A stretch of 64,000 bases of DNA from contig NC_037269.1 of NCBI RefSeq assembly GCF_000002425.4, positions 11,318,469 to 11,382,468 of the forward strand, in the 5' to 3' direction. The stretch is from Physcomitrium patens. Its lineage: Eukaryota > Streptophyta > Bryopsida > Funariales > Funariaceae. Position 1 is the first letter of the stretch. The number at the start of each line of letters is the position of its first letter. Shown in pieces: positions 47,401 through 59,426 of the stretch. The notes beneath the pieces were generated by a model, which did no database searches, was not told the origin of the DNA, and saw only the letters and a program-made list of their open reading frames with translations. Position numbers and translations under genes: made by a program.

Positions 47401-49160
47401 ACACTTACAAATAATAATTCTTATAACTTGTATATTGACATGTTCAACCTTGTGTTGAAATCTAGCATAAAAATATATATAGTCTACAATAATCTCTTAA
47501 TCTAATGTATGTATTTTTATCTATTGTGCATTTGATGCATAAATATAATATAATCCATAGTCAGAAATGATAAAAAAAAAAAAAAAAATTGTATTCTTAT
47601 GCAATATTAGCTCAATATTATCAGAGTGCATAAGAAAAACAAAGCAACTTAAAAAAAGAGTAATAAAAAGGCCCCATATTATTAGACATTCTACTCCTAC
47701 TAAATGCATAAGAAGTAATTTCTTTGGGAGAATTTTCAACAATAGAATCTATAATCAACCTTAGCAGCTTTGTGAGGAGTAGTAGTTAGACTCACATAAG
47801 AAAAAATTAGAAATTGAAAACAAATGATAAGATAAATACAAAAAAAAATGAAGATTTTTTTTTTAGAATAGATAATATGATACTATAAAGTAAAAACTCA
47901 TGGATAAAAATCCTTACCTAACTATATCAAGTTTTTTTATATTAATAAACTTAAAAAAATACAAAAAAAATGGATAATAATAAAAAAAATCTTTTTATAC
48001 AAGATTGGTCCAAAAATTGTGACTCAACTTAAAGCGGACAAGCATGAGCCATAAAATATTGTGGTAATAATAGAAATGGAAATAAAAGCATAGAATACAA
48101 CCAATTTATTAGGAAAAAAAAATATGATTAAGATATAGTAGCAAATATACAACAAAGTGATATTCTTTTCACTACTCTAGTGCAGCAAGCAATACTTGAT
48201 GATACTTATCTGATTTTGTAGTGTGATTCAATCTAAATGAATTGGAAAAAAGAACTTTTACTATTTAAAGAGATCAAAGGAAGTATCACATTAGCAAATC
48301 CATTGATGATAAGGATACAAGATCCATCAATAGTTCCATTTGGCTTTAAAGCAATTCAATTAGATATAAATTTAAATATAAGCCATACTTCAAGATCAAT
48401 ATCTATGGATGTACAATGTGATAACACTTCCAAGATAAACAAACCATCTTCCAATGAATATTAATAATCAAATAAAAAAAGATCTAAATAAACTTTTTAA
48501 TAATATAGCTCTTTTATAAGTGCATTAAAGAAAGAAAATTGAGATATTTTTTTATTATTTGACTCCATTATTTAATAAATGATTGTATGGCTATAACTTA
48601 ATAAATAACTTAACAATGAATATTATTCAAAATAGGATTTTCACCAAAACAATCATAAAGAAGAATCAACGCTTAAGTTCTTTGCATTGCTAACACTTCT
48701 TCCTACTCATACAATAACATGAAGCTAGAAGACCACCAATAAAGAATAAAAATAAAAATTATAGTAGTCAAAGACCTTATCTCCTAATCCAATTTGTATT
48801 ATAAAAATTATAATATTAACATAAAATATACATGGATTATATGACTTGAATAAAGCAAAAGCAATCTATAACTACTTTTAAAGATAGATGAGAAAGATGG
48901 ACTTCATTTGTGTATAAGAGCATAAATTAAGAAATACAAAATTAAGTCAAATCAAAAAGCTATTATAATTGGAAGCAAGTTTTTTTGGCTAAGAGGGTGA
49001 CATGGCATGTAATCATAAAATTAATAAAGAAAGGAGGAAGAGAAAGAAAGAGAAGAGGAGGAAGGAGGAAAAAAGGTAGGAATATGGATTTTTTTCATAT
49101 ATTCTATCTTATATTATTGTCTAGCAATTTTCAATCTGATCAAGAATAATGGATACACCT
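47401..49160. other. AT-rich, probable LINE 5' region or ORF1 relic
   Basis: Eroded sequence upstream of the LINE endonuclease. One frame at 48237-48464 (75 residues) is unrecognised. No zinc knuckle or RNA-binding motif is readable, so assignment to LINE ORF1 rests on position only. Confidence 0.35.
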
Positions 49161-49164
49161 CTAA

Positions 49165-52100
49165 GTGGTGGTAGGACTTGACATAATAGTTTTGAATGTT
49201 TACACTTCACACACTATATGAGAGCAAAGTGAATTATAGAGCTAATTAGTGAGTACGCTTTCTATGGATTACAGGTAGATTAATATAAGAAATTATTATT
49301 TTATAAAAAAGAATTGCAATAAGTTGAATGCACAAAAAAAAAATGATCTATAAAAGAAGAAAAGAAGACCTTCAACACCTTAAAGACAACTTTGTAAGTA
49401 AAAGATGATTTTTTTTTACTTTTCATATGTTATAATTTAATTGAAATATCAAGAGGTAAGATGGTTCTTGCACTCTAGCTTAGCTAGATTACATACATAC
49501 TTTCAAAGCACCTAGTATCCCCTTAATAAGTTCAAATTATATTATTTTAGGTGTAAAATTCTATTTGATTTATATGATAGTATTTTGCCAAATGCATCTA
49601 CTTCTAGAGACAAAAAAGTAATTTGCATACATAATAAACTCTCAATTCCTTAGAGATCCAATATTATAAGGACAAGTATACAAAATTTAGTAATTGAATC
49701 TATTACTACTTTTCTTTGATAAGCTTTGATGGTGTGTTCACTTCTATCAAGTATTTGGCATTAACAAGGCAATTGAAAAAAATTACAAAGAAAGCTTCCA
49801 CTATCAACTAATTGCAACAGTTCCTACACTACAAGACTATCTAAAAGATGTGAACTACCAAATACTGTTAGCTAACACAATTGACTTGCTAGGATAGTTC
49901 AAATCTAGAAAAATTAGAAGACAAGGATTGAGAGCCAAAGTGAGGTGGCAAAAAATGGTTGAAAAATATACAAGACTTTTTTTTCAAGTTCATAGAAAGA
50001 AAACAAAGGCATCACAAGTTACAAAATTAATAGATGGTTATAGGCAAATGCAATGCCATCCGAAGATACTAAATAAGCTTTATAAAGTCCGGCCTAGTAC
50101 ACCAACAACAAAAAAAGTCAAATACCAAGCAATCATAAATATAGGAGATCAAGTAGATGTAGAAAAAAATACAAAATTAAGAAGGTATGTGACTTTAGAA
50201 GAACTCACAATTGCCATACAAAAAATGTATAGAGATAAATCTTCTAGCCCAGATTGAATCATTTTAAAATTTTATGAATCATTTTGAAATATTTTGAGGC
50301 CGGATTATTTAGCCATAATATAAGAAAGTATATAGAAATGAAGATTTCTACTAAAAGTTACCTAAGGATTAATAGCATTATTACATAAAGAAAAAATAAA
50401 GCATGATCTTTCAAATTGAAGACCTATTATCTTTTTTTAATGATAGAAACAAAATTTATGAAAAAGCAATGCAAATTAGACTTCAATTAGTGCTTATAAA
50501 CATCATCAATATGGACCAATTTGTCTTTTTTTTTTCAATTGATTTATATTGGATAACATTTTATTCACACATGAGTCCATAGCATGAGCAAAGAAATCAA
50601 AACAACCACTACCATTTATAAAATTTAATTTTTAAAAAGCATATGATATAATAGAATGGATTTTTTTTTTACATAATGGAAGCAATAGATTTATCTAGGA
50701 AATTCAATTGTATTGATGATGCAAAATCTTGTGCAAAGATTAATGGATCACTTTCAAGGCAATTTTAAATCAAAAGAGTAGTGAGATAAGGTTGTTGCTT
50801 GCCTCCTATTTATTTCTTATTATGGAAAAAGTATTTAATTTAATTATAATAAATAAATTAAGCTTTGGATTAATAAAACAAATACAACTATTAATGGCTT
50901 ATAGATAATAAATCATAATACAATATGCAAATGATACTTCTTTGACCATACATGGAATTGAAGAAAACATATATTATGTTATCTACATATTAAAAATATT
51001 TTGTGTAGGTTTAGATCTTATTTTGAATTAAACTAAATCAAGAAATTATTAAAAAAAAAAAATCTTACTTTTATTAGATCTATGTAGAAAAATTAACTTG
51101 GTATCTCATGATTTGAGAGACAAGAAGTTAGAAAATTATAGGATGCTCCATTTGATCTTTCTTTAATATCAATTGTCTATGATGTTTTTTTAAAATAGAA
51201 AAATCAATACAAGATTAAAACATTGGTATTCAACAATAACCAATACTATAAAAGAAAGACCACTGTAAATAATATTTTATTCTTTATAATATTTTTTTAT
51301 CTCCATTTGGAGAGGTACAAAAAAAGATATTTCAAAAATCAAGACGTCTCTAAATAATTATCTTATAGGAAAAATATTGTAATGTCTTTGCTCTAAAGTG
51401 GGATGGTTATAATATTACCAACTATTCTATAAAAGTGGTATAAATCTTATCAATCCAATAGATGAAATTGTAGTATTAATTGCAAATGGGTTGTCAAAGA
51501 AATAAAAACTTTTGACTCCAATTTACATTTGATGTTGAGGTATTATCTTAGTCATTTTCAATCCTATTGAAAAGAAAGGTGGCAATCAAGCCTTGAATTC
51601 TTTACCATGACAAAGAATCAAAGTTGGATAGAATCCAAGGTTTGAAATAAGATTGGATTGGCATAGAAAGATCTTCTTTTAAAAGTGATATATCTACCAT
51701 CAACATGTCATGAAGAATGGATTAGTGGAAGTATTTGGCACAATCAAGAAATTAATAGCATTGATCCTAGCTTCTCAAACTACAAGCAATAGAATTATAT
51801 AAATATGGTCTGCAAAAATATAGAGATGTATGAGAGAATGGCAATTTCTTTAGCTTTTTAAAGATAAAAGACCATTTTGATTTAGGACACAAAAGAGAGA
51901 TAGTGTGGAAATCACTAGTCAATAAGATAGATCAACAAATGTTCTAATTTATCCTTAGTATATCTCAAAGATTACATAAGAGAAAATCGGTGGATGTATT
52001 CCAAGACAAAGAAGTTAGATCTCTCATAATAATTTGGCAAAATTCAAATAGTTACCAAGTTGACTTATTTACCACCAAATTTTGGATTCTCTTATATACT

Positions 52101-52950
52101 CAAGTATATAGATTTAAATGAGTAATTTATATCCTATGTAAACTTATACAAAATCAAATGCAAGCTATATACCTTAAGTTGGAGATAAGGTTACTAAAGG
52201 TACATACTTTGTAGATTGTCTTAAATGAATAAAGACAATTCTAGTTACTAAAGATAAAAAAAAAAAAAAAACCTAATATTTTTGTTATAGTAAGGTCAAC
52301 CATTTAGTGTGGAATATTGGACAATACCAATAGACAAAGTATATCTCATTCATACAATATACAATATAATTAGATTGCAAATTATTTTAAAAAAAACATG
52401 TAAAATCAAATACTAATATACAAAAATAAAGTGACATACTGCTATATCAGTTCAAGCTCAAATTAGATTAAAAAGGACTAGAGAGGAGGTGAGGCTCATA
52501 TGGCTATTTTGGCATAAAATAGTTGCTATGAACACTTAGAAATGGAGGATAAGTAATGAAAGTGACCAATGTTGTCTAATATGCCTAATGGGCATGTAAA
52601 AAATAGTACTTCATTGATTTTGGGAATGTCCATCAATAGTAAAAGCTTGAGAATGGAGGATTCATATCCTTCAATTCTTCACTTCCAATCAAAGTTCAAG
52701 AACATACCAAGCAATTAACATTAACATAGTCAATGCAACTTTCAACAAAGACAAACACATGGTAAGAACTAGCGCAATGAGCCGCACCAAGGTTTATACA
52801 ATTTACGCCATCATAGGAACATTGTGTTTCTGCATATCAAATACCAAGATGGTCTAAGAAATTCAATTGCATTTGGCTGTTAATGCGAGGAATAGTAATG
52901 TGGATACTGCAGATTGAAAGAATCAATGCCATGTTCAACTAGATGCTCTG
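49165..52950 (+). pseudogene. LINE (L1-like) ORF2 remnant
   Basis: Plus strand: an endonuclease scrap near 49170-49200 (IIVLNVYTSHTI). The open stretch 49928-50257 has RAKVRWQKMVEKYTRLFFQVHRKK, a pre-RT motif, and ends with EELTIAIQKMYRDKSSSPD, the entry to RT. Further RT pieces follow: LIALLHKE near 50370, RPII near 50424, and a Q(Y)ADDT-like relic near 50920-50940 (QYANDTS in frame context). A zinc-binding tail follows near 52600-52650 (FWECPSIVKA), and the C-terminus fades into ordinary-composition DNA after about 52690. Motif order is that of plant L1-type non-LTR elements. It is heavily stopped and dead. No poly-A tail was recognised at the 3' end. Confidence 0.75.
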
Positions 52951-54340
52951 GTCGTCCGAGTAAGTATTTCATAGGATATGATTACAACTTCTAGACTACA
53001 ATAGGAACTCGTGGTTCAATACTCAGGAAAACATAAAATGTAGACTAAGTCAGACATACCTATACATTTAACAATTTCAACAGACTTGGTGCATGAACCA
53101 AGTTCTGGCAGTATGGAGAGCAAACAAACCAGAATGGAAGTTATCTTATCCAATCAATTAACATATATGTAGTTCTAACTTACAAACTAACACCCTAACC
53201 GGACTTGGTTGGGGTTATGTAACCTTACTTACCTACAATAGAGAATCAACTCTATTTGTGTCAAAAAACAGATTATATCTCCATGATCCCCCTGTTTGTG
53301 AATTGCAGCCAAGAACTGGGTACGTGGTTGTGAATAGGAAGTGAGCCTCTCTGCTCTCTCCGAGTGGCAGAATTATGTTCTACGAGGTGATATTGACATG
53401 AGCACCACAACTTTCCTTCGGTGCTGCGATGCAGTGCTGGCCGACTGAGTTTTGTTATCCAGCTTCGTCCCTCAGGATATATTTGTGTCGTTCACGACGA
53501 CTGGCCTGCCGTGGTTTACCATGAGGTTGTAAATGCCCGGGCGTCCTTATGACTAACTTTCCTCTGTGCAGACGGAGAGCTCTTCGAATGGTTAGTTTTT
53601 ATTTTGATGCTGCTAATTATTCCCTGCACCGCGGTGAAAATAAACGTACCAAGGTTCTAAATTGGTGTGGGAGGTAATCACATTGGACAGGGCATTACTT
53701 CTGCAATGCCCCTATGCTGATTCCGAGTCTTGCTTCGGATTAAGATCGGTGTAGAACCATGCAGCGCAAGGCGTAATTTTTGTCAGAGGAGAAACGACGG
53801 GCACTGGAAAGACGCTAAGAATCCCGATCTCCAACAACGAAACTAAGGCCCATGAAGCTTAGCTAACCGCGACTGGAGGAGTTTCTCACGCTGATGGATT
53901 TTGGACTTCTTAAACAAGCCCAGGCTGCATACGACTGGCCAATAGACACAATTGAGTTGCACAAAGACACGCCTCATTGGCTTACAACTGAATTTAGATT
54001 CAGCTCCACGCCTTCTGCAACGTCTCCATAAGAATTGCTGCAAGCACCAACTCCACAACCTGCCAAACATGTTGAGGGCAAACATGCGGGATTGGTCCCA
54101 AAGCTGTTTTCCATCATCTGCCTGTCCGGAAGCGTGTCAAGCACCACAATAACCACAATTGCACATACTTGTTGCCACACCAGGCCATATTCTCGCCTCG
54201 ATACACCACTAGTTTCTGCCGTCGAGGGCCGTTTCGTCTGCGGATCTGGACGAACTGGGTCGCATGTCCAGCGGTTCAGCTTTGAGGAGGATGTGGAGCG
54301 TCGTGTAGAACGTATGTCGCAGGAGGGGTGGAGTTTACTG
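52951..54340. other. Ordinary-composition intergenic DNA
   Basis: No supported gene. A 51-codon stop-free stretch at 53397-53549 and a 19-base segment at 53572-53590 bounded by tgtgcag and gttag look exon-like but encode nothing recognised. The remaining frames (66 to 80 codons near 53850-54180) overlap on both strands and look like chance. Confidence 0.5.
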
Positions 54341-54650
54341 CTGCTCTCAAAGATCTTGTAATTGGAAGGTTCTACTCTACCGAGCTTTCAGAACAGACTG
54401 ACCGTAAATCTGTAACAATCTATGTGTGCAATGAACAGAGCTCAGACTAGCAACAGGAGAGGTAAAGAAACCAGTCGACAATCTTCGCAGCTTATCCCTG
54501 GAACAAACCCGGAGTCTCCACAAACAATGAGGGCGCAGAACTGCTGTTGCCTAAACGACTCGATGATCTGCTGGTCCCTCATCGGTAAGAGATCCTCATG
54601 TCAGCATTGCGCCTCTTAGGGCCTCATCGAGATTTGGCTGCAATAAACAT
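54340..54650 (-). repeat. Inverted diverged duplicate, right copy
   Basis: Its reverse complement aligns with 12597-12905; the landmarks are listed under that entry. It lies about 2.2 kb upstream of the ARO start codon. Confidence 0.65.
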
Positions 54651-56828
54651 TTCTGAAAGATCATCTGGTGCTCCTAGAGCTTGGACACACATGTATGGAG
54701 ATGGCGCAATATCGACCTCCTTCGTGTGTGTAGGACCTTAGCTGAACACTTTGGAACACAAGCTAGCACTAGTCGTGACAAGAACAATGGAAGGGGTTGG
54801 CAAGAGGACCTACAAGCAAGATGGGACGTAGAAAGCATGTGCATGCGATATGGTAACATACAAACCTCTAACACAGTGAAGCCCTCGAAAACCCTAAACT
54901 GGAAGAAAAATTGGATCTTTTCATGTACATTGATTGCTAAGGTTTGCCACGACGACCTCGAATCGGTCAACAAGAAGAACGCCGTTAAGGACGTGGACAG
55001 ATAACATAAATCCGTCGGAAATGACCGACGAAGACAGCTAATGACTACAGTGCAGTATCCTCGAACTGTACCAAGTAAACCATCACCATCACATGTCGTA
55101 GCCCTAAAAGCTTTTATATGGTAGATTCACGTACCGACATTCGATGAAGTGTGCTGAATGAAAAACTCTTACGAGTAGGTGGTTCTGGTCGCAAAAGATG
55201 AATGTGGCAGAATGGGTCGCCTTGCAAAACATGCCTCGCGAAGTTACACCCTGAACAGTAGGGAAAATGAAGGATTTTTGCATTACAAAACCAAGTGATA
55301 TTGCAAAAGCTGGGACTTAGTCTCAGCTGCCCGTGTCGCTAGTTATTATATTCAGCACAATTCCACTAGTGGTGCCCGGTCTACCGAAGTAGACTCCTTC
55401 ACAAGCAGACGCAGAAGACGGAATCCGTACATTTAATCGGTAAATTGAGTAATTGTGCCGGCTGGGTTATTGAGGCGAAGCAATGATTATGAATATGCAG
55501 CACATTTCGTTGCAGCACTGTTATTGATCTCCTATAGTGCAAGATCTTCCTTCAAACTAGCAGGGCCTTCACAGATCTGCAACGCGAGGAGTCTCAAGAT
55601 TCGTTGTCTGAGCGTAATCCTTGTACTAGGATCACTGAAAACCTTTGCTAATTCACCAGCATTGCAATTGGTATGCTTTGACAAGGTGCCATCACTTGTA
55701 TGTTCTGGTGTTGGAGCGAGTGTCGGTGCTGAATTGTTCATTGCGAGGTTTTTCGTTGATTCGAAAGCAGCGGTCGTATGGTCCGTTTGTCGGCTGTCGC
55801 TTGTGAGGTTTTGCGTTTGTCCGTTTTCGTTTTGAGGTTGGTTTGTTGAAGATAGTTCTGAGTTAGTGTACGAGCATCTTATTGTGTATATTGATCCTTA
55901 GGTTGTGGCGCTTCTCCTGTTCTTGTAATCTCCTCGTGTGGATTCCCTCTTTCTTTCTCATGCTGGCAAGTTCCGTTAGATCCATTGTTGTGCTCTCAGT
56001 TTGAATCTTTGCAGCTCGCTTCGATGAGCTTCGTACGATCCGCTTCATAGAGGAGAAACAATTGTTATTGAAAATTGTGTTGTTTTTACTGAGCAATGTA
56101 GTGGAGTCGCTCATATCAGTGCGCCGGGAGGCCTGCGGGTTAATTATCTACCAGAATGTGGCAACGAGTCGATCAGCAGGACGTTACGTGAGCGACGGAA
56201 TGCAAGCGTGGGAAGTCACCAGTTCTGGTAAGACCACATCACCTAATTCTCGAGGTTGCTTCTGGCTTGAACGTATCTCTGCAAATTCCAAATTCGTTTC
56301 TATGATCTGTTCTATGCGTAGACTGTGTTAGAGCTGTCATGGGTACTCAAAACTATTGCTGTTTGGATTAAACTCAATTGTAATAGTCTTTCCCTGAGGA
56401 TTTGGCTAGATGTCACAATCGGTAGAACCTTGTACAACCATTCCATTACCGGCAGTTGCAAGTGTCTAAATTGTCAGAGATTGGATACTTGACTTGTCTT
56501 TGTAATTGTCTTGCGTAATTCGTACGTTTGATTTCATGTCCTTTTGTGTTATGCAGTGGTTCATCTTGATAACAAATCCAGGTAAGAGAATCAGTTCTAT
56601 GATGCCATTGTCTTTGATTTTCGAGATTATATCCTTTTAGCTTTTGTAGCGAGAAACAGTGGAATTGATATTCCTAGAATTATACACTTTTAGAGTGTTT
56701 TTTCCTTAAATAAGGTCAAATTTGGGGAAGCACTGTATCTTGGTACACTGGGTATATCAAGTAGCGATTTTGACACTGTACACCTGATCTATGTCTTGTT
56801 CTTCCACCAGGTGAAAATTGTAGACAAA
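54651..56828 (+). promoter_or_regulatory. ARO promoter and 5' UTR region
   Basis: This contains the promoter and untranslated exons of the ARO gene. The coding exon is preceded by a clean acceptor (ttcttccaccag, ending at 56810), so at least one upstream exon is non-coding. A 25-base candidate exon lies at 56557-56581, between tgttatgcag and gtaagag. A further donor-like site (ttctg then gtaag) lies at 56227/56228. The transcription start is unknown. Open frames at 55455-55835 and 56062-56331 match nothing and probably reflect UTR. Confidence 0.55.
56557..56581 (+). other. Candidate 25-base non-coding exon
   Basis: A perfect AG before and GTAAG after bound a 25-base segment in the ARO 5' UTR. 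Very short exons occur in plant 5' UTRs. Transcript data would settle it. Confidence 0.45.
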
Positions 56829-59426
56829 ATGGAGTCTTATATTGAAACTTACATCCAGCATCACATGGACACGGACCTCCAGATTGTGGATCTTGTACAA
56901 TTCGTTTTACAATGTGCCGAGATTGTACGCAAAGGAGTGGATGAAGCCGATTCTTACAAATCCGACTGTGGGGAAATAAACATTAGAGTGATAAAGCTGG
57001 TAAATTTGCTTAAGCAAGCTTGGCAAAAAGCCTCGAAAACCAATGCCCCAGGTCTTTATGAGCGGCCTACCCGACGAATCATGGTGGAGGTACTGAAGGT
57101 GCTAGAGCGAGCTCTGGGGCTCGTGAGGAAGTGTAAGAGGAGCGGGATGCTCAAGAGGGTCATGACCATCACAACTGCTGCCGACTTTAAGAAAATGAAC
57201 CATTGGTTGGATAGCTCAATTGGGGATGTCAAATGGGTGGTGAACATATCATCCACCGGTGATGAGCGCTCTGAATTAGGAGGATTACCACCCATCGCGT
57301 CCAATGATCCCATGTTGGCCCATATATGGGAGCAAATATCCATCGTGCACATAGGGACGCTTGAGGAGAAAGTCGAAGGAGCAGAGTACCTGGGCAACTT
57401 GGCCAAAAGCAATGAACGAAATGTGAAGATTATCATTGAGGAGGGAGGGGCGGGGCCGTTACTGCGGTTGCTTAAGGAGGGAAACATTCCTGGTCAAGAT
57501 GCAGCTGCCACCGCGTTAACCTTGTTGGCGACCAATCGGGATCGAGTGATGCAGTTGCGTAAGGAAGGAGCTAGCAGTGTCTTTACGCATCTCTTGGGTA
57601 GTCATTCCACATCTATGAAGGTTCAGGTAATAGTTCCTCCACCATTTCAAGGTTTTAAGTTGCAGAACGCTTTCCTGGGCCTTGCAGTTCCTTCGGGCGG
57701 CAAATTTTGAACAGTAACAGGTTACACAGATTTTGTTGAATGTCATTTTCATTCTCTATAGAGAGAATTGAGAACACAGATGAATTATATCAATCATTCT
57801 GGGATACTTAGTATTCTTGTTTGCTGCGAAGCAACGGAGAAAAGAACGATATACCACCAATATACTTTGTGCAATCGACTGACATGGTTAGGTCCGTGTT
57901 GTTTGACAAATCCCAGATTGAAGTCGCAAAGATAGTTGCAAAATTCGCCATGTTGGATTCAGAAGCTCAAACTGAACTTGCCAATGAAGGTGCTATCAGG
58001 TTATTGGTGGCTCTTCTTGCGCATCAAACCAATACAGTGGTGGGTATGGAGGGCCCAGCAAGCATTCACTTAAACACAAAGACAAATACGGTTCAAAGGA
58101 CAGATTTAGTTGTAGGGGGGAACGATAATGCTCATAGAGCTGTTTCTAACTCTCAAACACCTGTAGCAACGGCAGCTTTGACAATGATGGATCGTATTAA
58201 AAGCTCCGCACCACCAAGTATTCCAGAGAATCACTCTTCCAGTGCCAGAATGAATGCACCCCTGCGACAAGGCAGCCGAGCACAACGAGACATGGAGAGC
58301 CCAGAGGTGATGCATGAACTTAAGGTGGTGGTCACCGATGCTCTCTGGAGACTGGCAGCTGGGCACGTAGGAAATTGCAAACTCATCACAGACACATGTG
58401 CACTTCTCTGCTTTGCAAAGATCATAAAACATAGCAAAGGTCCTTTAAAACGCAATGCTGTTCTAGCAGTCAAGGAAATTGCAGTTTCTGCTGGGAATGA
58501 CTCTGAGCTCCGTCGAGCCGCATTTAAGACTAACTCGCCATCAGCAAAAGCTGTAGTGGAACAACTCTTGCAACTTATTGCTAGCGAGGACGAAGATTAC
58601 CCCAAACTCCAGGTGCTGAGATATCACATTTTGTGTGTGCTTAGAATCACCCTTTTCTTGCTTCCACAGGCTATTTATGTTGTATCTTCGTAAGGGCTGA
58701 GCAATGCCATGAAGACAGCCAGTAGAGCATCATGTCTTAGCTGGATAACTCAACAGGAGAATAATTTGTTGCATGTTCTTGTTAGAGCAGGTTTCTTGCA
58801 AGCAGAGGACCGACATATTGTAGGGAGATTTTAGATTTTGAGTTGTCTACTTGTCGTTTGCCTTCATTTTTTTATTTTTTATTTTTTAAATTTTTTTTCA
58901 CAAGAACGTGTTCGGCTGTTGGCAGAAAGAGTGTTGCAAAGCGATAGGAAGTTTGGCGCGAATTTTTCCTGCACCAGCCGAAGCTCCTATCAAAGCGTTG
59001 ACCTCAGCATTAATTAAGGTTGAAGCTTACCAGGAACCGGAAGTCATAGATGTTGCCACAGAAGCTGCTCTTGCCCTGTCAAAGTTTGCCAGCGACGAAA
59101 ATTACTTGCACCTGGAACACTCGAAAAACATTATCCAGGAAGGAGCGGTGGAAGGACTGGTTGTGCTTGCACTTAACTTCGGGCATTCAGAATCACAACT
59201 TTCTGCGCTTGAGCTGCTCTGTTACCTGGCTTTGAATGTCCCAACCAGTGAAGTATTAGCAGCAGCGAAAGTCGTCAACGTGTTGGGATCTACTATCCAT
59301 GTCAATCACTTATCTCAGACACTTGCGAACCATGAGACTTCTCGACAGTTGATTACTGAAGCCATCTCAAAGCTGGAGCTTCATCAGCCAGCTACAGGAA
59401 GATACGGTGCTCCAGGTGAATTTTAG
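56829..59426 (+). CDS. ARO: ARMADILLO REPEAT ONLY (ARO) protein, 3 coding exons
   Basis: The predicted coding exons are 56829-57626, 57917-58612 and 58926-59426, all phase 0 with GT-AG borders (joins KVQ/IEVAK and KLQ/KECC). The product has 664 residues, the usual size for plant ARO proteins. The start at 56829 (MESYIETYIQHHMD) is the first ATG after the acceptor. Residues 1-135 form the helical N-terminal region typical of the family (VLERALGLVRKCKRSG). Armadillo repeats follow, from about residue 175 (EEKVEGAEYLGNLAK, IIEEGGAGPLLRLL). A low-complexity linker at about 300-345 interrupts the repeats, which resume with DALWRLAAGHVGNCKLIT, LRRAAFKTNSPSAKAVV, CCKAIGSLARIFPA and VATEAALALSKFAS. 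In Arabidopsis, ARO proteins are needed for polar growth and confine ROP GTPase signalling by acting with ROP GAPs. The same role here is inferred from orthology. There is no signal peptide or membrane segment. Confidence 0.92.

Noticed and set aside
55455..55835. 126-codon frame as an upstream coding exon of ARO
   Set aside because: There is no similarity to the ARO N-terminus, which is complete from 56829, and no in-frame splice path connects them.
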